Assembly: GCF_037042905.1 (NCBI RefSeq)
Contig: NC_087247.1
Location: 61,217,920 to 61,281,919 of the forward strand
Reading direction: 5' to 3'
DNA length: 64,000 bases
DNA from: Lytechinus pictus
Taxonomy: Eukaryota > Echinodermata > Echinoidea > Temnopleuroida > Toxopneustidae
Shown here: one piece after another, positions 21,883 to 34,061 of the stretch
Numbering within the stretch: the first letter of the stretch is position 1
How the letters are laid out: the number at the start of each line of letters is the position of its first letter
Program-made: the position numbers and the translations under genes
The notes under the pieces: generated by a model
Told to the model about the DNA's origin: nothing
What the model saw: the letters and a program-made list of their open reading frames with translations, nothing else
Databases searched by the model: none

Positions 21883-23989
21883 GAAAATGTAACGTGAGAC
21901 CCTCCTAACAAAAGGTAAAATGCTGCCACCACATACTTTTCTAGGGGTATGAGCCCTTGGCTGTTCCGGGGAAATCCAGACAACCTATACAGAAATCTAA
22001 CCTGACGTAACAATAGCTGGGACTCATACTGGGTAGACAAGGGGGGGGGGGGGTGAGGACTGGGAAGGGCATGACTCATGCTCGATCTCCTCAATCAGTC
22101 GCACGTGCACGACACTACACACATAAGCTCTGCACTCCACAATCATGCATACACGACCGGAGACCCAAGTTCAGCTGACTGACCAAACATTCGACTCCTT
22201 CTCCACTCTCGTTCCCAAGACCAGCATCACAACAATCAAGAGTTTATCTGGTAAGTCAACTGTAATAGTCAACTGATCATCCCTACTAATTAGCTAAACT
22301 ATTCATGACTGGTCAAGCTCAACAATCAATCAATCTACTTCACTCACTTCGAACATTCACATTGTTCAGTATGCACACAACATTGTACACACGACCAAAT
22401 TACAAAGAGTTGACACATGTTACGATGTGCACATTGATTAGCCATTGCACATGCACAGTGGTCGCTCGTTGTAACTTCGGTCAATACAACAAAAGCACTT
22501 CAATCACTCATAACAGTCTCGAGCACACAACAAGCACATCAATCGGCCATCCAAGAACATTTCCAGTAGCAAACCACAGACGCCCAGCGTACATCATGTT
22601 CATTCAGACTTCTCTCTAACTGACATTCTGTCTCACGGATAGCATGGTAATTAAGTCGAGGGTCGATGACGGGGACGTTTGTTCGAAATATACGAACACT
22701 CTATCTATAATTACTAAGACTTAAGACTATTTACTACAATTCCATGATTCACATCAACGACCACTGGTCACTACTCGATCTAATCAGACATTCGTGCAAC
22801 TAAACCAGGTCTAAGTAATTTCTCATTTGGAAACCATCAAGTCGAGTTATACCCGATGTAAAACATTTATTAACAACAATAACTTTAACAATTCAAACTC
22901 TTGTAAATTCATGAATAGTAAAAGTGGCATTTTTATCAGATGTTTCTTTACAGTAATTGACATATTTACATGCTTAAAACTAAGTCCTAGGTTACATGGC
23001 TGACGTCTTAATTCAATAATTAGATGTTCACCGTCCTAATCCTATGTTACATGGCTGACGTCTTAATACAAATAATTAAATGTTCACCGAACATTTAATA
23101 AACCTACGCTGTAAATAAATGACAAGAAACTTCTGCTTCGTCACTCTTTGAATAAACTATCTTAAATTCTACAACATAGTCTGTTTGATTTGTGTTCAGT
23201 AAAAGTGTGAACTTTGTAAATATTTCCATCTATCTTCATCATTCCATAACCTTGCTGCGAGTAGGCCTATTCTATATTCTCTACGGTCTTCCGAACAACA
23301 TTCCAAGTTGGTATAAAGGTGTCTTTGTTTCTACACCATCACTTTGCTTAACATATCTAATGCCTGCATCTAGATATCAAACCTTTTCTCCTAACTATAA
23401 AATCATCCTAAACTTCCCTGTTTCCAACCCATCGCGCCACTTCAATGGCCATTCCAAGGTCTCTCCACCCCGGCCTATTTCCTGCCACTAACTCCTAGTA
23501 ATATCTGGCCTCGAGATTTTATCTCCCAAATATTAGACTAACAAAGTCCTTTTTATACCAACAACTTTCTATGTTCAACCTGGTCCATAACAAGACATAA
23601 AACTTAACATTCCAACCATTCTAACTCGTTGCATTAGAATCAAGTAATGTTCTGATTAAATATTTGGAAATAACTTTATAAGAATTAATACACTACCAAA
23701 ATACAAGTTATTAATAATTGTATGTGTGCATGAATAACTTGGAAGGATGAGAGAGGGGGGGGGTAAGAGTCAAGAGGTTCCATGCTGTCGAAGAATTGAA
23801 GAAACATCGAAGCAAACATGGTGAAGACTGCTTAAATTCGTTCCCTATCCGGGATTGAATGTCAGAAATACTGAAGAAAACATGGTGAAGACTGCCTAAA
23901 TTCGTTCCCTAACCGGGATTGAATGTAAGAAAGCAGCTATGAAGTCATCTCAGATGGACAGGGGTTTGGTAGACGGTGCCCAGTGTTCA

Positions 23990-24291
23990 CTGGTGTGGAG
24001 TACTGAGTACGCGATGCACGATGAGAAGTACAGAGTACTGAGAGTACGCGATGCACGATGAGAAGTACAGAGTACTGAGACTAGAGTACCGGTGCACGAT
24101 GAGAAGTACAGAGTACCGAGAGTACGCGATGCACGATGACAAGTACGGTACAGAGTACTGAGAGTACCGGTGCACGATGAGAAGTACAGAGTACTGAGAG
24201 TACCGGTGCACGATGAGAAGTACAGAGTACTGAGAGTACGCGATGCACGATGATGAGAAGTACAGAGTACTGAGAGTACCGGTGCACGATG
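23990..24291. repeat. Minisatellite in the 5' LTR (~36-bp units)
   Basis: The same array as at 13914-14215, about eight units, with no difference noticed between the two LTRs. Confidence 0.9.
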
Positions 24292-24983
24292 ACGTTCCTT
24301 ACTCAGGATTGTCACTTGTCGAACCTCTCATTTCTGCCGCCGTCAATCTACCGTACTGAGTTCGAGCTGCCCTCGACCTCTCTGTACAACGCCAGCCAAC
24401 TTCGTCGAAGGAAGGGGGGGGGGGGGGAATTCATATTCTTCCATGCACAATACAATAAAATCTAGGCCTACATCCACATTCTCTGACTTAAAAACAGTCT
24501 ACAACATTTCCATAGACACATCATGAAATAACATCTAAATATTCATCTGTCAAGACGTAAAAGACTTAAGCCTAGATTTATAGGCAACTACGAGGTACAA
24601 AACAAACTCAAACTAAAGACTACATAACTACGAGGTACCCTTGCACTTTTGTCCCTAAGTTACCCCAATTTCCTTAACGTTACGATGTTTCATACTTCTG
24701 CGTTTATCAATTGAGAAAGAGGGAAAAACAAAACAAAACTCTCCTTAAATTCTGTTGTGTACCACATACAAAATAAAATCAGCAATCAAGTAATATCTCT
24801 AAGAGTAAGACCAATGTTAAGGGCAGACATAAAAATATTCATCTCATCGATCGGGCATCAAGCCTAAAATTTCTATAAAGAACTTCGAAATTCCAGTTCT
24901 CACAAATTTAATTAGAAATTCCTTTTTATAGAAAAGGGGGGGGGGGATATTATATAACCTTAAGAAGTTTAAAGAAATATTCC

Positions 24984-24990
24984 ACTCACG
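24984..24990 (-). promoter_or_regulatory. Candidate splice donor in the 5' LTR
   Basis: AATC|GTGAGT lies on the - strand about 115 bases below the TATA box. It is a plausible donor for splicing out most of the long leader and joining to the acceptor before the third frame. No direct support. Confidence 0.3.
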
Positions 24991-25105
24991 ATTCTTGCTA
25001 AGGTCAAACGCTTACAAGTACTTTCAACTGGAAGACTGGCTTGGAGTTCTCTCTAGACAAATACTCTCAAAGATGCAAAGTGAAGAAATTTTCACCCTCT
25101 GCCCC

Positions 25106-25112
25106 TTTTATA
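25106..25112 (-). promoter_or_regulatory. TATA box of the 5' LTR
   Basis: TATAAAA on the - strand (GGGGTATAAAAGGGGC), about 575 bp inside the LTR and upstream of all retrotransposon frames. Presumed RNA polymerase II core promoter. Confidence 0.65.
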
Positions 25113-25840
25113 CCCCTAGCCATCGGGCCCCTATCGCCTGACAAAAACTTGATTTGCCCGCTTACGTGATTGGCCAAAAGTTTGTGACGTCATCACCCGC
25201 GAAAGACGAAATACAGAATGTACCATTTCCGGTAGGGAATAATCACTTCTAGTGACTAAAATAGGATCATTAAAGACATCATTTTATCATAAAAGGGAAA
25301 AATAGAGCATCAAGCTCCTCACCTAAAAGACATTTACAAGGTAAGTGACAATTTATCGAGAAAACTCGCTCCGTGCATCACCGTGCACGCCATTAACCTA
25401 ACCTTGTCCCACGTACTAAATCCTATGTATTGCTGTGGTTCTAAAAATAGCACAATCTGCCTCCGTTACTATGCTCATTGACTGCTGTAGTAAACACACT
25501 CAGCTGATTTTACTACGTTCATTCAAGATTCAAAACAAACAACAGCTGTGAGTGGTGGCGTTGTATTAAAGTGGAATTTTTGATAGATTTTGGATACTAG
25601 TAATTAATTCTGGCTGAAAGTAAGCACAGATCTAAATAGAAAATATTAAAAGAGAATTTTGAAAAATTTTGGGGGTATTTCTTCACACATAATACAATAT
25701 ACAACTAATTTATTCTTCCCCATTACGTTTCTCTTCCTTTCTCCCTCTTTCTCCTTTTCTACCTTGTTTCTTTTTTTTTTTTTTTTTTTTTTTGGCCAGC
25801 CGTTGGGGGGGGGGGGGCGTACTGAGTTACGCCACTTGAT

Positions 25841-27990
25841 TTTTTTTTTTTTTTTCAATTTATTCCCCTCCACAGGGATTTTATTATTATTCAAAACATA
25901 ACAAGATATCTTTTCAATGACAAATCAAATTAATAACAACGAAATACAGTACAACAGTAATTGCAACAAATACATAAATTGAACTGTCAGGTTCACATAA
26001 TAGTAAACAATTTAAGGAAAAAGCAAGGAGTAAATGAACAATAATATTCATATGTATATACATGGAAAGGGAACTGAACAGATCACTTCATGTAAACATG
26101 GCACGTAATTGAAACCATTTCTTTGTAAACTTTACCATTTTACAATTTGACTCTGCGATATATTTTTCATTCTTGAAATAATTCTGAAGTGCAAATTTGA
26201 TATTATCAAAAACAGGTAATTTATGTTTTACTCTGGAATTGTAAATCATCTGTCGTATCACTATCAATAAACAATTTAATGCATAATTACTTGAACCTCT
26301 TAAACCAAATAATTTTTCTTTATTAGAGAAAAATATTCTATTTCCAGTTTTAAGAAATATCCATTGTTCAAACCTGTCCCATATATGTTTAATACATGTA
26401 CATTCACAAAGTAGACGAGTAACTGTTTTACGGTGTACATTACAAAAAGTACATTCTTTTTGTTGAGCTAAATTAATTTTAAACAATATTTCATTTGTAT
26501 ATAAATACGTTGCATTATTTTGAACTGAAACCAACGTAAATTCACATCGGTATTAGTACAACTGAATCAAATAGAGCAATACGACTGCCATTGCTTGTCA
26601 TTCATATCGAATATACACTTCCACTTAAGAAAACTTTTACATTCCACTTTTCTTTTCTTTTTAAGAATCGTATAGATGTGTGAACAACCTTTATTATATT
26701 TCATAACAAGTGCTATTGTATCAGGGATAATAGGTTCTTGGAACTTGCTAAAGTGTGTGCCACTGCTAAAACCGTCTCTTATGGCATCACATAATCCACG
26801 GTAAAAAAGAAAATTTATTTGAACATTGTATTTTTCCTGAAGGTCATTCAAAGAGAGGAAATTGCCATCTAAAATATCATTAACGAAACGAACACCCCTA
26901 TTATTTAGAGATCTACTGTGAATTGAGCTATTACCTATTTTGATAAAATCATTGTTCCATAAGGGTTGGCAAGGTATATTAAATTTAGTGCATAGATAAC
27001 AGTGTGCTATACGCTAAGAACATTTCTTTCCAAAAAGGATTTTAATTTCGTGTGCCACTTTCTAGAAAAATAGCTATTTCCCATATAAAGATCCAAGTTT
27101 TGCGTTTTATGCAAAAAAAGACTGAAGAAGACAAATAATATTACCGTCAATGGAACCGTTTATCATTTTTTTCATCCAAGAAATTTTCAATGACTGGCAT
27201 TGCAGATTTATGTCTATCATTTTTACTCCACCTTCAGAATAACTCTGAGACATTTGATTTCTACTTACTTTATCTGGTTTCTCTCCCCATATGAATCTAT
27301 GAAATTGGGAATCTTTTAGAAATAACTCTCTTGGATTCGGGAGAGAAAGAATTAAGTATAGTTCAATTTAGACACAAACAATGACTTGACAACCGTAACT
27401 CTTCCAAGGACCGTCAGGTAACGTCTTAACCATGAAGTCATTTGACTTTTGATCTCTTTAAACTTTTCATTGTAATTATGCACTGTCATTTTCTGAAGAT
27501 CTGTACAAAAATCTATACCTAAATATCTGAAGTATTCATCAAATACCCAATTCAAATTCCCATTGGCAAGAATACAGTCTTTCTTGTTCTTGTATCCTCC
27601 AATCCATATTGCATGCATGTGTCTTGGTTATATTAACAGTCAAACCTGATATTGTTTTATATTTTTACAAGATGTCAAAAGCACTACTCAATTCTCTTTC
27701 TGAACCGTTTAATGTCAGAAGAGTGTCATCTGCATACTGTAATATTTTATGACATTTACCAGAGGGCATCCTCAAACCATCTATTGACGTTGATTGTCGA
27801 AACAAGTATTTCAGCACATAATAGAAAAATATATGGAGACAATGGATCTCCTTGGCGACAGCCTCGCTCTATTGAAAATCTGGGAGACAGGTGTCCATTG
27901 ATTAAAACACAAGATTGAGCATTTTCATAAAACACATCAAACCATTTAACAATGGTCGGACCGAATTTAAAGAAGTGTAGTACATAATGC
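25841..27990 (-). pseudogene. 5'-truncated LINE (L1/Tx1-like) with poly(A) tail
   Basis: Reverse transcriptase fragments in broken frames on the - strand, in order. [10 protein letters not shown] lies near 27970-27940 and [10 protein letters not shown] near 27865. The catalytic YADDTLL lies near 27745-27720. Frame 27352-27618 holds FRYLGIDF and RRYLTVLGRVTVVKSL. Frame 26567-26851 follows. The C-terminal cysteine segment CTFCNVHRKT...W is in 26088-26534. The A-run at 25842-25856 is a typical LINE 3' tail. The upstream half of the element is missing, as after incomplete reverse transcription. Frame breaks show it is dead. Confidence 0.85.
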
Positions 27991-28019
27991 GAATAATTGA
28001 TTTATGAAACACGTACCCA

Positions 28020-28225
28020 CCCGGTCATTTTATCGATAGTTAATCTCAGCTCGCGCTTTCAATTTTGTATAATCAAGCGTACAATAAAAGTGCCTTTGTA
28101 ATATTTTCAAGTCATTTACCCCCCCCCAAAAAAAAAAAAAATAAATAAATAAATAAATAAATGAACCCCGGCGGTTTGCGCTCGCATTATTTTGTTTAAT
28201 ACTGTACAGGTTATGACCAGTCAAT
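28020..28225. repeat. Fragment of the GCGCG-type repeat with A/T-rich filler
   Basis: CAGCTCGCGCTTTC near 28048 and TTTGCGCTCGCATTATTTTG near 28175 match the units at 9133-11160. They are split by a C-run, an A-run and (AAAT)n at 28120-28162. Confidence 0.6.
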
Positions 28226-28408
28226 GAGAAATCTTATACCCTGGACTTGCTTTCGCTATATTATGTAGGCTTTATAGATGTTCCTGTGTGCGCTGGAAGT
28301 AATTACGACCCCTCACTTTTTTCGCAAATATAATATATAGATGCTTTTTATAGCAAATAATATATACAAACGCTTGTAAGAGGAATGAAAAAAAAAAATA
28401 AAACAAAG

Positions 28409-28480
28409 AGGTCCCACCGAGACTTGAACTCGGATCGCTGGATTCAAAGTCCAGAGTGCTAACCATTACACCATGGGACC
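28409..28480 (-). tRNA. tRNA-Gln (anticodon TTG)
   Basis: On the - strand the 72-nt sequence begins GGTCCCATGGTGTAATGG, has anticodon TTG at 28445-28447 (CTTTGAATCC loop), a T-arm with GAGTTCAAGTC, and ends with an acceptor strand that pairs fully with the start. It closely matches the animal tRNA-Gln(TTG) I know. No intron. A T-run near 28390-28397 (A-run on the + strand) just downstream would terminate RNA polymerase III. Confidence 0.97.
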
Positions 28481-28489
28481 TTGGCTGTT

Positions 28490-29660
28490 CGTCGGAGGGA
28501 ACAAAAACATATTAAATTTAAAACTATCTTTATGTACGTCTAAACTTGTTTTTATGTTTTGTCATCTATAAACACTATATTCAAATTCTAGGAAAATTGA
28601 ATAATGAAATGCAATAGAAATTCTGAGCCGAAATTCTTTTTATGCAGTGTTCACAAAGCCTCGCAGTCATAACTTTAGAAATATAGATATTTATAAACTA
28701 GTACTAGTATCATTTGTTGTGCGCGCTCACTCGCGAGCTATATTCACGGTGCAGGCAGTGCGCGCGGTGTGTGCACGATCGGTGCGCATGAAAAACATTA
28801 ACAGACGTCCGAAATGGTACCGGTGATTTATCAACATTTATACCATTAAAAAACAACATTTTCTTCACAGTTCCATAATTCAATCGACGAAAGTTAAGGT
28901 AATTTAACATAGACCTCTTTCATGCTAAATATTCTAATTACAAATATATTGAATTTGTGGTTTATTAAGTTGTTTGGAGAACTCCATTGAATTGAGCTGG
29001 ATGAACAAATGCGACAGATCTTGAGTCGCAGTCACAGAGTCGACAAGACTGCTCAGTCAGACGTCAGCTACACTCCCTACACTACGTCTACAGAGAGAGT
29101 GCAGCAATTTATATTCGATTGTTCTGTCGTGTAGATCTAGATAACATTTACATGTGATCATGTCGATTTTTCATGTTGTTTATTGCCAATTGCGTTCCTG
29201 CTGACAATGGCTGAGGTCAGTCAATGTCAGTGACATTAAATTTTAATTAAGTTAAGTCTTAATTGTTTAAATATCATCAGTTTAACTTTAACTTAGGCCT
29301 AAGTCTTTTTTTTCTGACTTATGATTTTCATTACAGATCGAGCATGCGATCTTAGTTAAACACATAGTCTCATAGAAGTAATGCCGAAAATTTGTTTACA
29401 AATAATTAAGTCTTATTTATTTTGACAATGTTTGAGCTGAGAGTGTGTGATGTAAATAGACAAAGACAAGTAGAATGAAGTACAGTCAGACTACGGACGG
29501 TGTTGTCTGTTGAAATCTGAGTGGTGTTGCCTGTTGTGTTTGTGTTGTCGGTGACAATGTCGTGCAAAATCGGATAAGTACAATAGATTAATATTAACTT
29601 TTTAGATCTAACAAAGTTAGATCTACATGTAGATCCCTCGATGTTAGATCTACATCAATT
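28490..29660. other. Non-coding stretch, no gene seen
   Basis: A GC-richer patch at 28715-28800 (GTGCGCGCTCACTCGCGAG...) and short TAGATCTA palindromes near 29610-29650 are the only features. It could hold an untranslated first exon or promoter for a downstream gene, but nothing in the sequence proves this. Confidence 0.4.
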
Positions 29661-29667
29661 CATATGA

Positions 29668-31222
29668 TGGGGTGACCATAATTTGCGCACATTTTAAAAA
29701 TTATCATGAAGTTGATTTTCAATCAAAAATTTCTCACAGACACAGTTCACACAAAATTAATCAAAATCATAAATACCAAACAGAAGGCAAGACCCCAAAG
29801 TCAAATTCGCTTGACAGAATTATAAAGTAGGTCAAGGGTTTCGCTAGACCAAAAGCTTCGGTCTCTGTTATGTTGGTTGTTCAGCTGAACTCCGTTGGCT
29901 TCACTCACCAAATACAGAGACCGAAGTTCTAGCGCGATCTGTACAGGGGACTCAATGGCCATATGTTTATGTACTTAAGATCGGATAAAACGGGGAAGTG
30001 AATTTGCGCGACAGCCGAGGTAAGTCACTGTTTTTGTTCCTTTTAACTTGATTTTTCTCCATTTTTGGGCAATTAATGCCAAGAGGGAATATTAATTTGC
30101 ATTTTGGTCGCGTTAATTTTCAAAATTTTTATTCATTAAAGACAAAAATTGAAGAGCCCCGACGGGGGGATTTTGCATTGCAAGTCCCCTAATGGTGGCT
30201 GCACGCTAGCGAGCCGTCTGTGTACGAGGAGAAATTTAAAAAAAAAAAAGTAAAAAAACTCCTCGAAACAGACGGCTGCCAGCTGTCTAGGGTTTCGCTA
30301 GACAGCTGGCAGCCGTCTGTTTCTAGGAGTTTTTAAACATTTTTATTTCTCCTCACAAAAGCCTCGCGATCGTGCAGCCGCCATTAGGGGATTAACAATG
30401 CAAAATCCCCCCGACGGGGCTTATCGATTTTTGTCTTTATTTCATAAAAATGTATAAACAGAACTGTACCAAACAAAGATTATTATTCTGTTTTGGCCTG
30501 AAATGCACCAAAATGTTGAAAAATAAACTTAAAACTTTCAGGACAAAAACAGTGATATACTTCAGCTGTCGTGCAACTCCCACATCCTTGGTTTATCCGA
30601 ACTTAATACATTAACATATGGCCATTGAGTCCCTGTACAGATCGAGTTAGAACTTAGGTCTCTGTATTTGGTAAGTGGAGCCAACGGAGTTCAGCGGAAC
30701 AACCAATTTAACAATAACAGAGACCGAAGCTTTTGGTCTAGGGTTTCGCTTGTATCGCGATCTTAAAATTCCATGGCGATCAACTAGTGCGTGCTCGGCT
30801 GAAAAAGTGTGATCTTCATTTGCGCACGATCGTTTTGCAAGGCTTTAGAGTTTAGTCTTAGAGTTGAAATCAAGTGCTCAGACAAAGGTAAGATAATTAT
30901 ATCAGATGGAAGTTAAAATGCCATAAATTCGGTTGGTACCACATTTTACTAACCGTACTTATTTGGAGATACTGCTTGCAAACTGGCGATTTCTTGATGC
31001 TTGTCCAGAAGATTGGACGCAAAAGGTAACAAAATTTGCTGATGTTTTGCCAATATTTTCACAAATAGACTTATCGAGACCTTACCTTGAACAAAATTAC
31101 CATACTGAGTAATTTTAAGTCGCTCTTTCTATTGGTGATATAAGTTTTTTAAGATATCAATTAGATATTGAGATATTCGACCGTTCGCAAAATTGGGTAA
31201 CGCGCAAATTAAGGTCACACTA
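29668..31222. mobile_element. Possible larger element with GTGACCWTAATTTGCGC ends
   Basis: The left end GGGGTGACCATAATTTGCGC (29665-29684) and the reverse complement of the right end (about 31203-31222) match over about 17 of 20 bases. A similar phrase in direct orientation is at about 30807 (GTGTGATCTTCATTTGCGC), so boundaries may be nested. No target duplication is evident. It encloses the double inverted element at 29835-30750. Confidence 0.45.
29835..30750. mobile_element. Head-to-head pair of ~440-bp inverted copies punctuated by three 11-bp direct repeats
   Basis: Arm 1 (29846-30288) and arm 2 (30300-30739) are reverse complements of each other, diverged mainly in the middle. The 11-mer AGGGTTTCGCT occurs in the same orientation at 29835-29845, 30289-30299 and 30740-30750. 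These are the left flank, the centre and the right flank. Each arm starts AGAC and ends GTCT and carries its own terminal hairpins (for example CTTCGGTCTCTGT with ACAGAGACCGAAG). No open frame is present. Confidence 0.8.
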
Positions 31223-31741
31223 CCGTACATGATGTACATGTAGGGCCCCCTAATGTTAGATCTAACTTAGAACTAACGTTAGACCTTACCTATCATCACG
31301 CATTCACGGGGCCTGTTTTGGGAATTTTGGGGAATTTTCATTTTTTTACAAAAAGTGATCAATTGTGTTTTAAAATACAAAACCATAAATTGATATCCTC
31401 AAATCTAATACTTTCCATCATTCTTTAAATGGCCAAGGGTATAAAACATCAAACTGTACGTACATGTAAATACATTATACAGTATACATGTAGATGTGTA
31501 ATGTGCATGTATATATGTATCCATTGTAAGTGTAGCATGATAGGCATTTATAATTTACAAAATGAAGCTTCTTTAATTGAACATTGAAAAATATAAAACC
31601 TTGCATTACACTGTTTTTTTAATGTCAAGGGTTTAACATATAAGAACCTGCCTTCCATTTACAAATTTTACGTAATAAGTTGGTCCTCACACAAGACTAG
31701 CACAAATACAACTTTCCGTTGAACAAAAGGACCTTCTGTAC

Positions 31742-32562
31742 TAGGGCTGTTATCGATAACGCCTTTATCGATAGTCCTGTCAATAATCGCTTGTTTTTGC
31801 CACTTAGCGATATCGATAACCTTTCTATCTTTGTCGATAATACCCGCTATTATGTAGGGACACAGTGATTTTCCGCGAATTCACGGAAACGGCCCTTTGA
31901 AAGTGGCTTTTCAAATGGTTAATCATGGAAAACAGATTTTTCATCAAACTGCACAAAAAGCAACAGAAATTACTCCAAAATCTCAACAAAATACTAGCCA
32001 CAAATCACGATCTCGCCCCACTTCGCTATTATTATAGCGAAATGAGGGTGAGATTGTGACAATCCAAACATCGTGACTGCACTCGACTCGCCATTCGATC
32101 GAATCGAAAACATCACAAGCGCAAACTCAACAAACGTAGAAGGCAGCTATATCACACAGCCTAGCCTTGTGTTGCTGCCATCTACGTTCAAAGATGTACA
32201 GCACGATATCAAAATGGCGGATAGGCAAAAGACTGCTCAGAACGATGTCCAAAAAGCCCCCAAATCATCGATAAAACTTCATCCAACCCTAAAATAATGC
32301 TAATAACGTGAAAGGTGAGGATGTATTTATATTAAAATATGTTTGTTGAAAGATGCTATGTAGTCATTTACATCCGATGAACGCGAATTTTAAAGCGTTC
32401 TTGGTACAGTCGCAGATACAAATTTTGACCAACGCGAGTATGTGACATCGCTATAATGCATAAATGCGTATTGATTATGTTCTTTTGTCGATAGTTATCG
32501 ATATCGTTAAGATAGTTTTAGCATGATATCGATAGAGAATTTTCTCGACGATAACAGCCCTA
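31742..32562. mobile_element. Non-autonomous hAT-like element, 821 bp, 8-bp target duplication
   Basis: The ends TAGGGCTGTTATCGATAA and, in reverse complement, TAGGGCTGTTATCGTCGA form terminal inverted repeats. The direct repeat TTCTGTAC lies immediately outside both (31734-31741 and 32563-32570). TIR and duplication length fit the hAT superfamily. Subterminal ATCGATA motifs recur. A hairpin (CTTCGCTATTATTATAGCGAAATG) sits mid-element. A 75-codon frame at 32073-32297 has no transposase motif and is probably not a gene. Confidence 0.87.
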
Positions 32563-32570
32563 TTCTGTAC

Positions 32571-34050
32571 ACAAGTCATTGGTAGGGGCCTTAGGCTTCA
32601 TATTCAGACCACTTTCCCATAGTAAAGGGTTTGCACTAGTCTGCTATGCAAAGCCTTCACTTGAGTCAAGGGTCTGAATGTGCAGCCTACTCATGCCTTG
32701 TGTACTGAAAACCCTCTCGCTCAGGAAGCAAGTTTTGAACGTGCTAGTCTTTGCGTAGAGACCCACTTGTTGATCACAGTTTAAATCAGGATCTGTGCCT
32801 GCAGCCTAGGTTTGCACAGCAGACTAATCCCACCAGCACGGCTATGGCACTCAGGACCAGGAACGAATAATGTTAATTGCTAATTCATTTCTGAGATACC
32901 TCCCTTCCCCCTTTTGGCAAGAAATAATATCATGGTTGATTTTGAAAACAATGAAGATGAATAATTTTTCACAAAAGGAGAAAAACATGCACAAATTTTA
33001 TTGACCTCAAATGACCTTTGACCTTGATTGAGACTGAGAAACTTAATTAATTTTTTTTTTTATCTTTTTTTATATTAAAGGACAATCCAATTTCAGTTCA
33101 AAGCACAATCAAGCATCATCTGCCAGGGTACTCCTTTCAATTCCTGTATAAATATCAGAAAATTCCCAATAAATTCCTGTTTTTTTCCCATGGAAAGTTT
33201 CCACTGCGAAAATTCCTGGGAATTTTTCAACCCTAGTGAGAATCCATTTGATAAAAAAATCCCGGACTGAAAACGCGAGAAACACAAGATTTCATGAGAC
33301 TGGTCCAATGCGGTAGTTGTTCATTGGAGTCTGCGGTATATATATGTAATTCACCAAAACATGAAAGAGACGCAAGTTTACACTGAGTTTATTTTGAAAA
33401 AATCATATTTGTTCATCATCATCAAGGACATAATTGGAAATGGTATGCAAGTACTATCTTCGGATTTACAACCATTAAATTATGTTTATTAAAGATTTTC
33501 TTTGCATAATAAAACAATTTACCAAGGCAAGTTTGTGTAGTGGCAGAATAGGATCGCTCTGAATCGTGATCCGTGTGGCTACGCTACCACAAGGTAACCA
33601 TAGGCTTCCATAGGTAACAAATACTAACATGGTACCTTCTAGGTTGGGGTACCAAAAACACCCAAAATTAAAATTAAAAAAAGAAATCATGCACCAACCT
33701 CAATTCTATGGATGAAGGTCTAACTGACAACAGAATCCTGACATCGAGGCAGTAGCCAGGGGCCCGTTTCCAAACACCTGGACAAGTTGGTCATATCCTT
33801 ATCCACCAACCATGGAGTTTGTTCCAATCTTAGTAAACCTGTTTCATGAAAGGCTTCGTTACTAGAATCCCTTGATCATATTGATACTATCGACAGAAAG
33901 AGCAGACAAGACGTAGCCTTAGAGTCCTATGTAAAAATATGCTATACCAAGGACTTTATGTATAGCAGTCTTTCAAAAATGTGGAGCAAATTGTGATGCG
34001 GTACCAGGAAAATTATTCCCTGGACTTAATAAAAAGTGTTGCCCCGGAAA
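32571..34050. other. Non-coding stretch, no gene seen
   Basis: Only short frames without motifs. Sequence is unremarkable apart from T-runs near 33050. Confidence 0.45.
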
Positions 34051-34061
34051 ATATGATGAGT

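Larger units (their letters stand above)
11812..25687 (-). mobile_element. Ty3/Gypsy-type LTR retrotransposon, 13.9 kb, recent insertion
   Basis: Two 3.8 kb direct repeats with TG...CA ends flank gag, protease-RT-RNase H, integrase and an extra third frame, all on the - strand. The order protease-RT-RNase H-integrase is that of the Ty3/Gypsy group. CATA is duplicated outside both ends (11808-11811 and 25688-25691). The two LTRs differ by one substitution and two homopolymer lengths in about 3.8 kb, so insertion was very recent. The pol region nevertheless carries a frameshift, an apparent RNase H deletion and a stop-containing gap, so this copy may depend on proteins from others. Confidence 0.95.
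21888..25687 (-). repeat. 5' LTR of the retrotransposon (3800 bp)
   Basis: This is the right-hand copy of the direct repeat, upstream in the element's orientation. It differs from the left copy by one T/C substitution near 23290 and by G-run lengths near 24417 and 24940. It carries the presumed promoter. If transcription starts just below the TATA box, the R-U5 part would be about 3.2 kb, far longer than usual. Confidence 0.95.

Noticed and set aside
32073-32297. 75-codon frame inside the hAT-like element
   Set aside because: No transposase or zinc-finger motif; probably chance.
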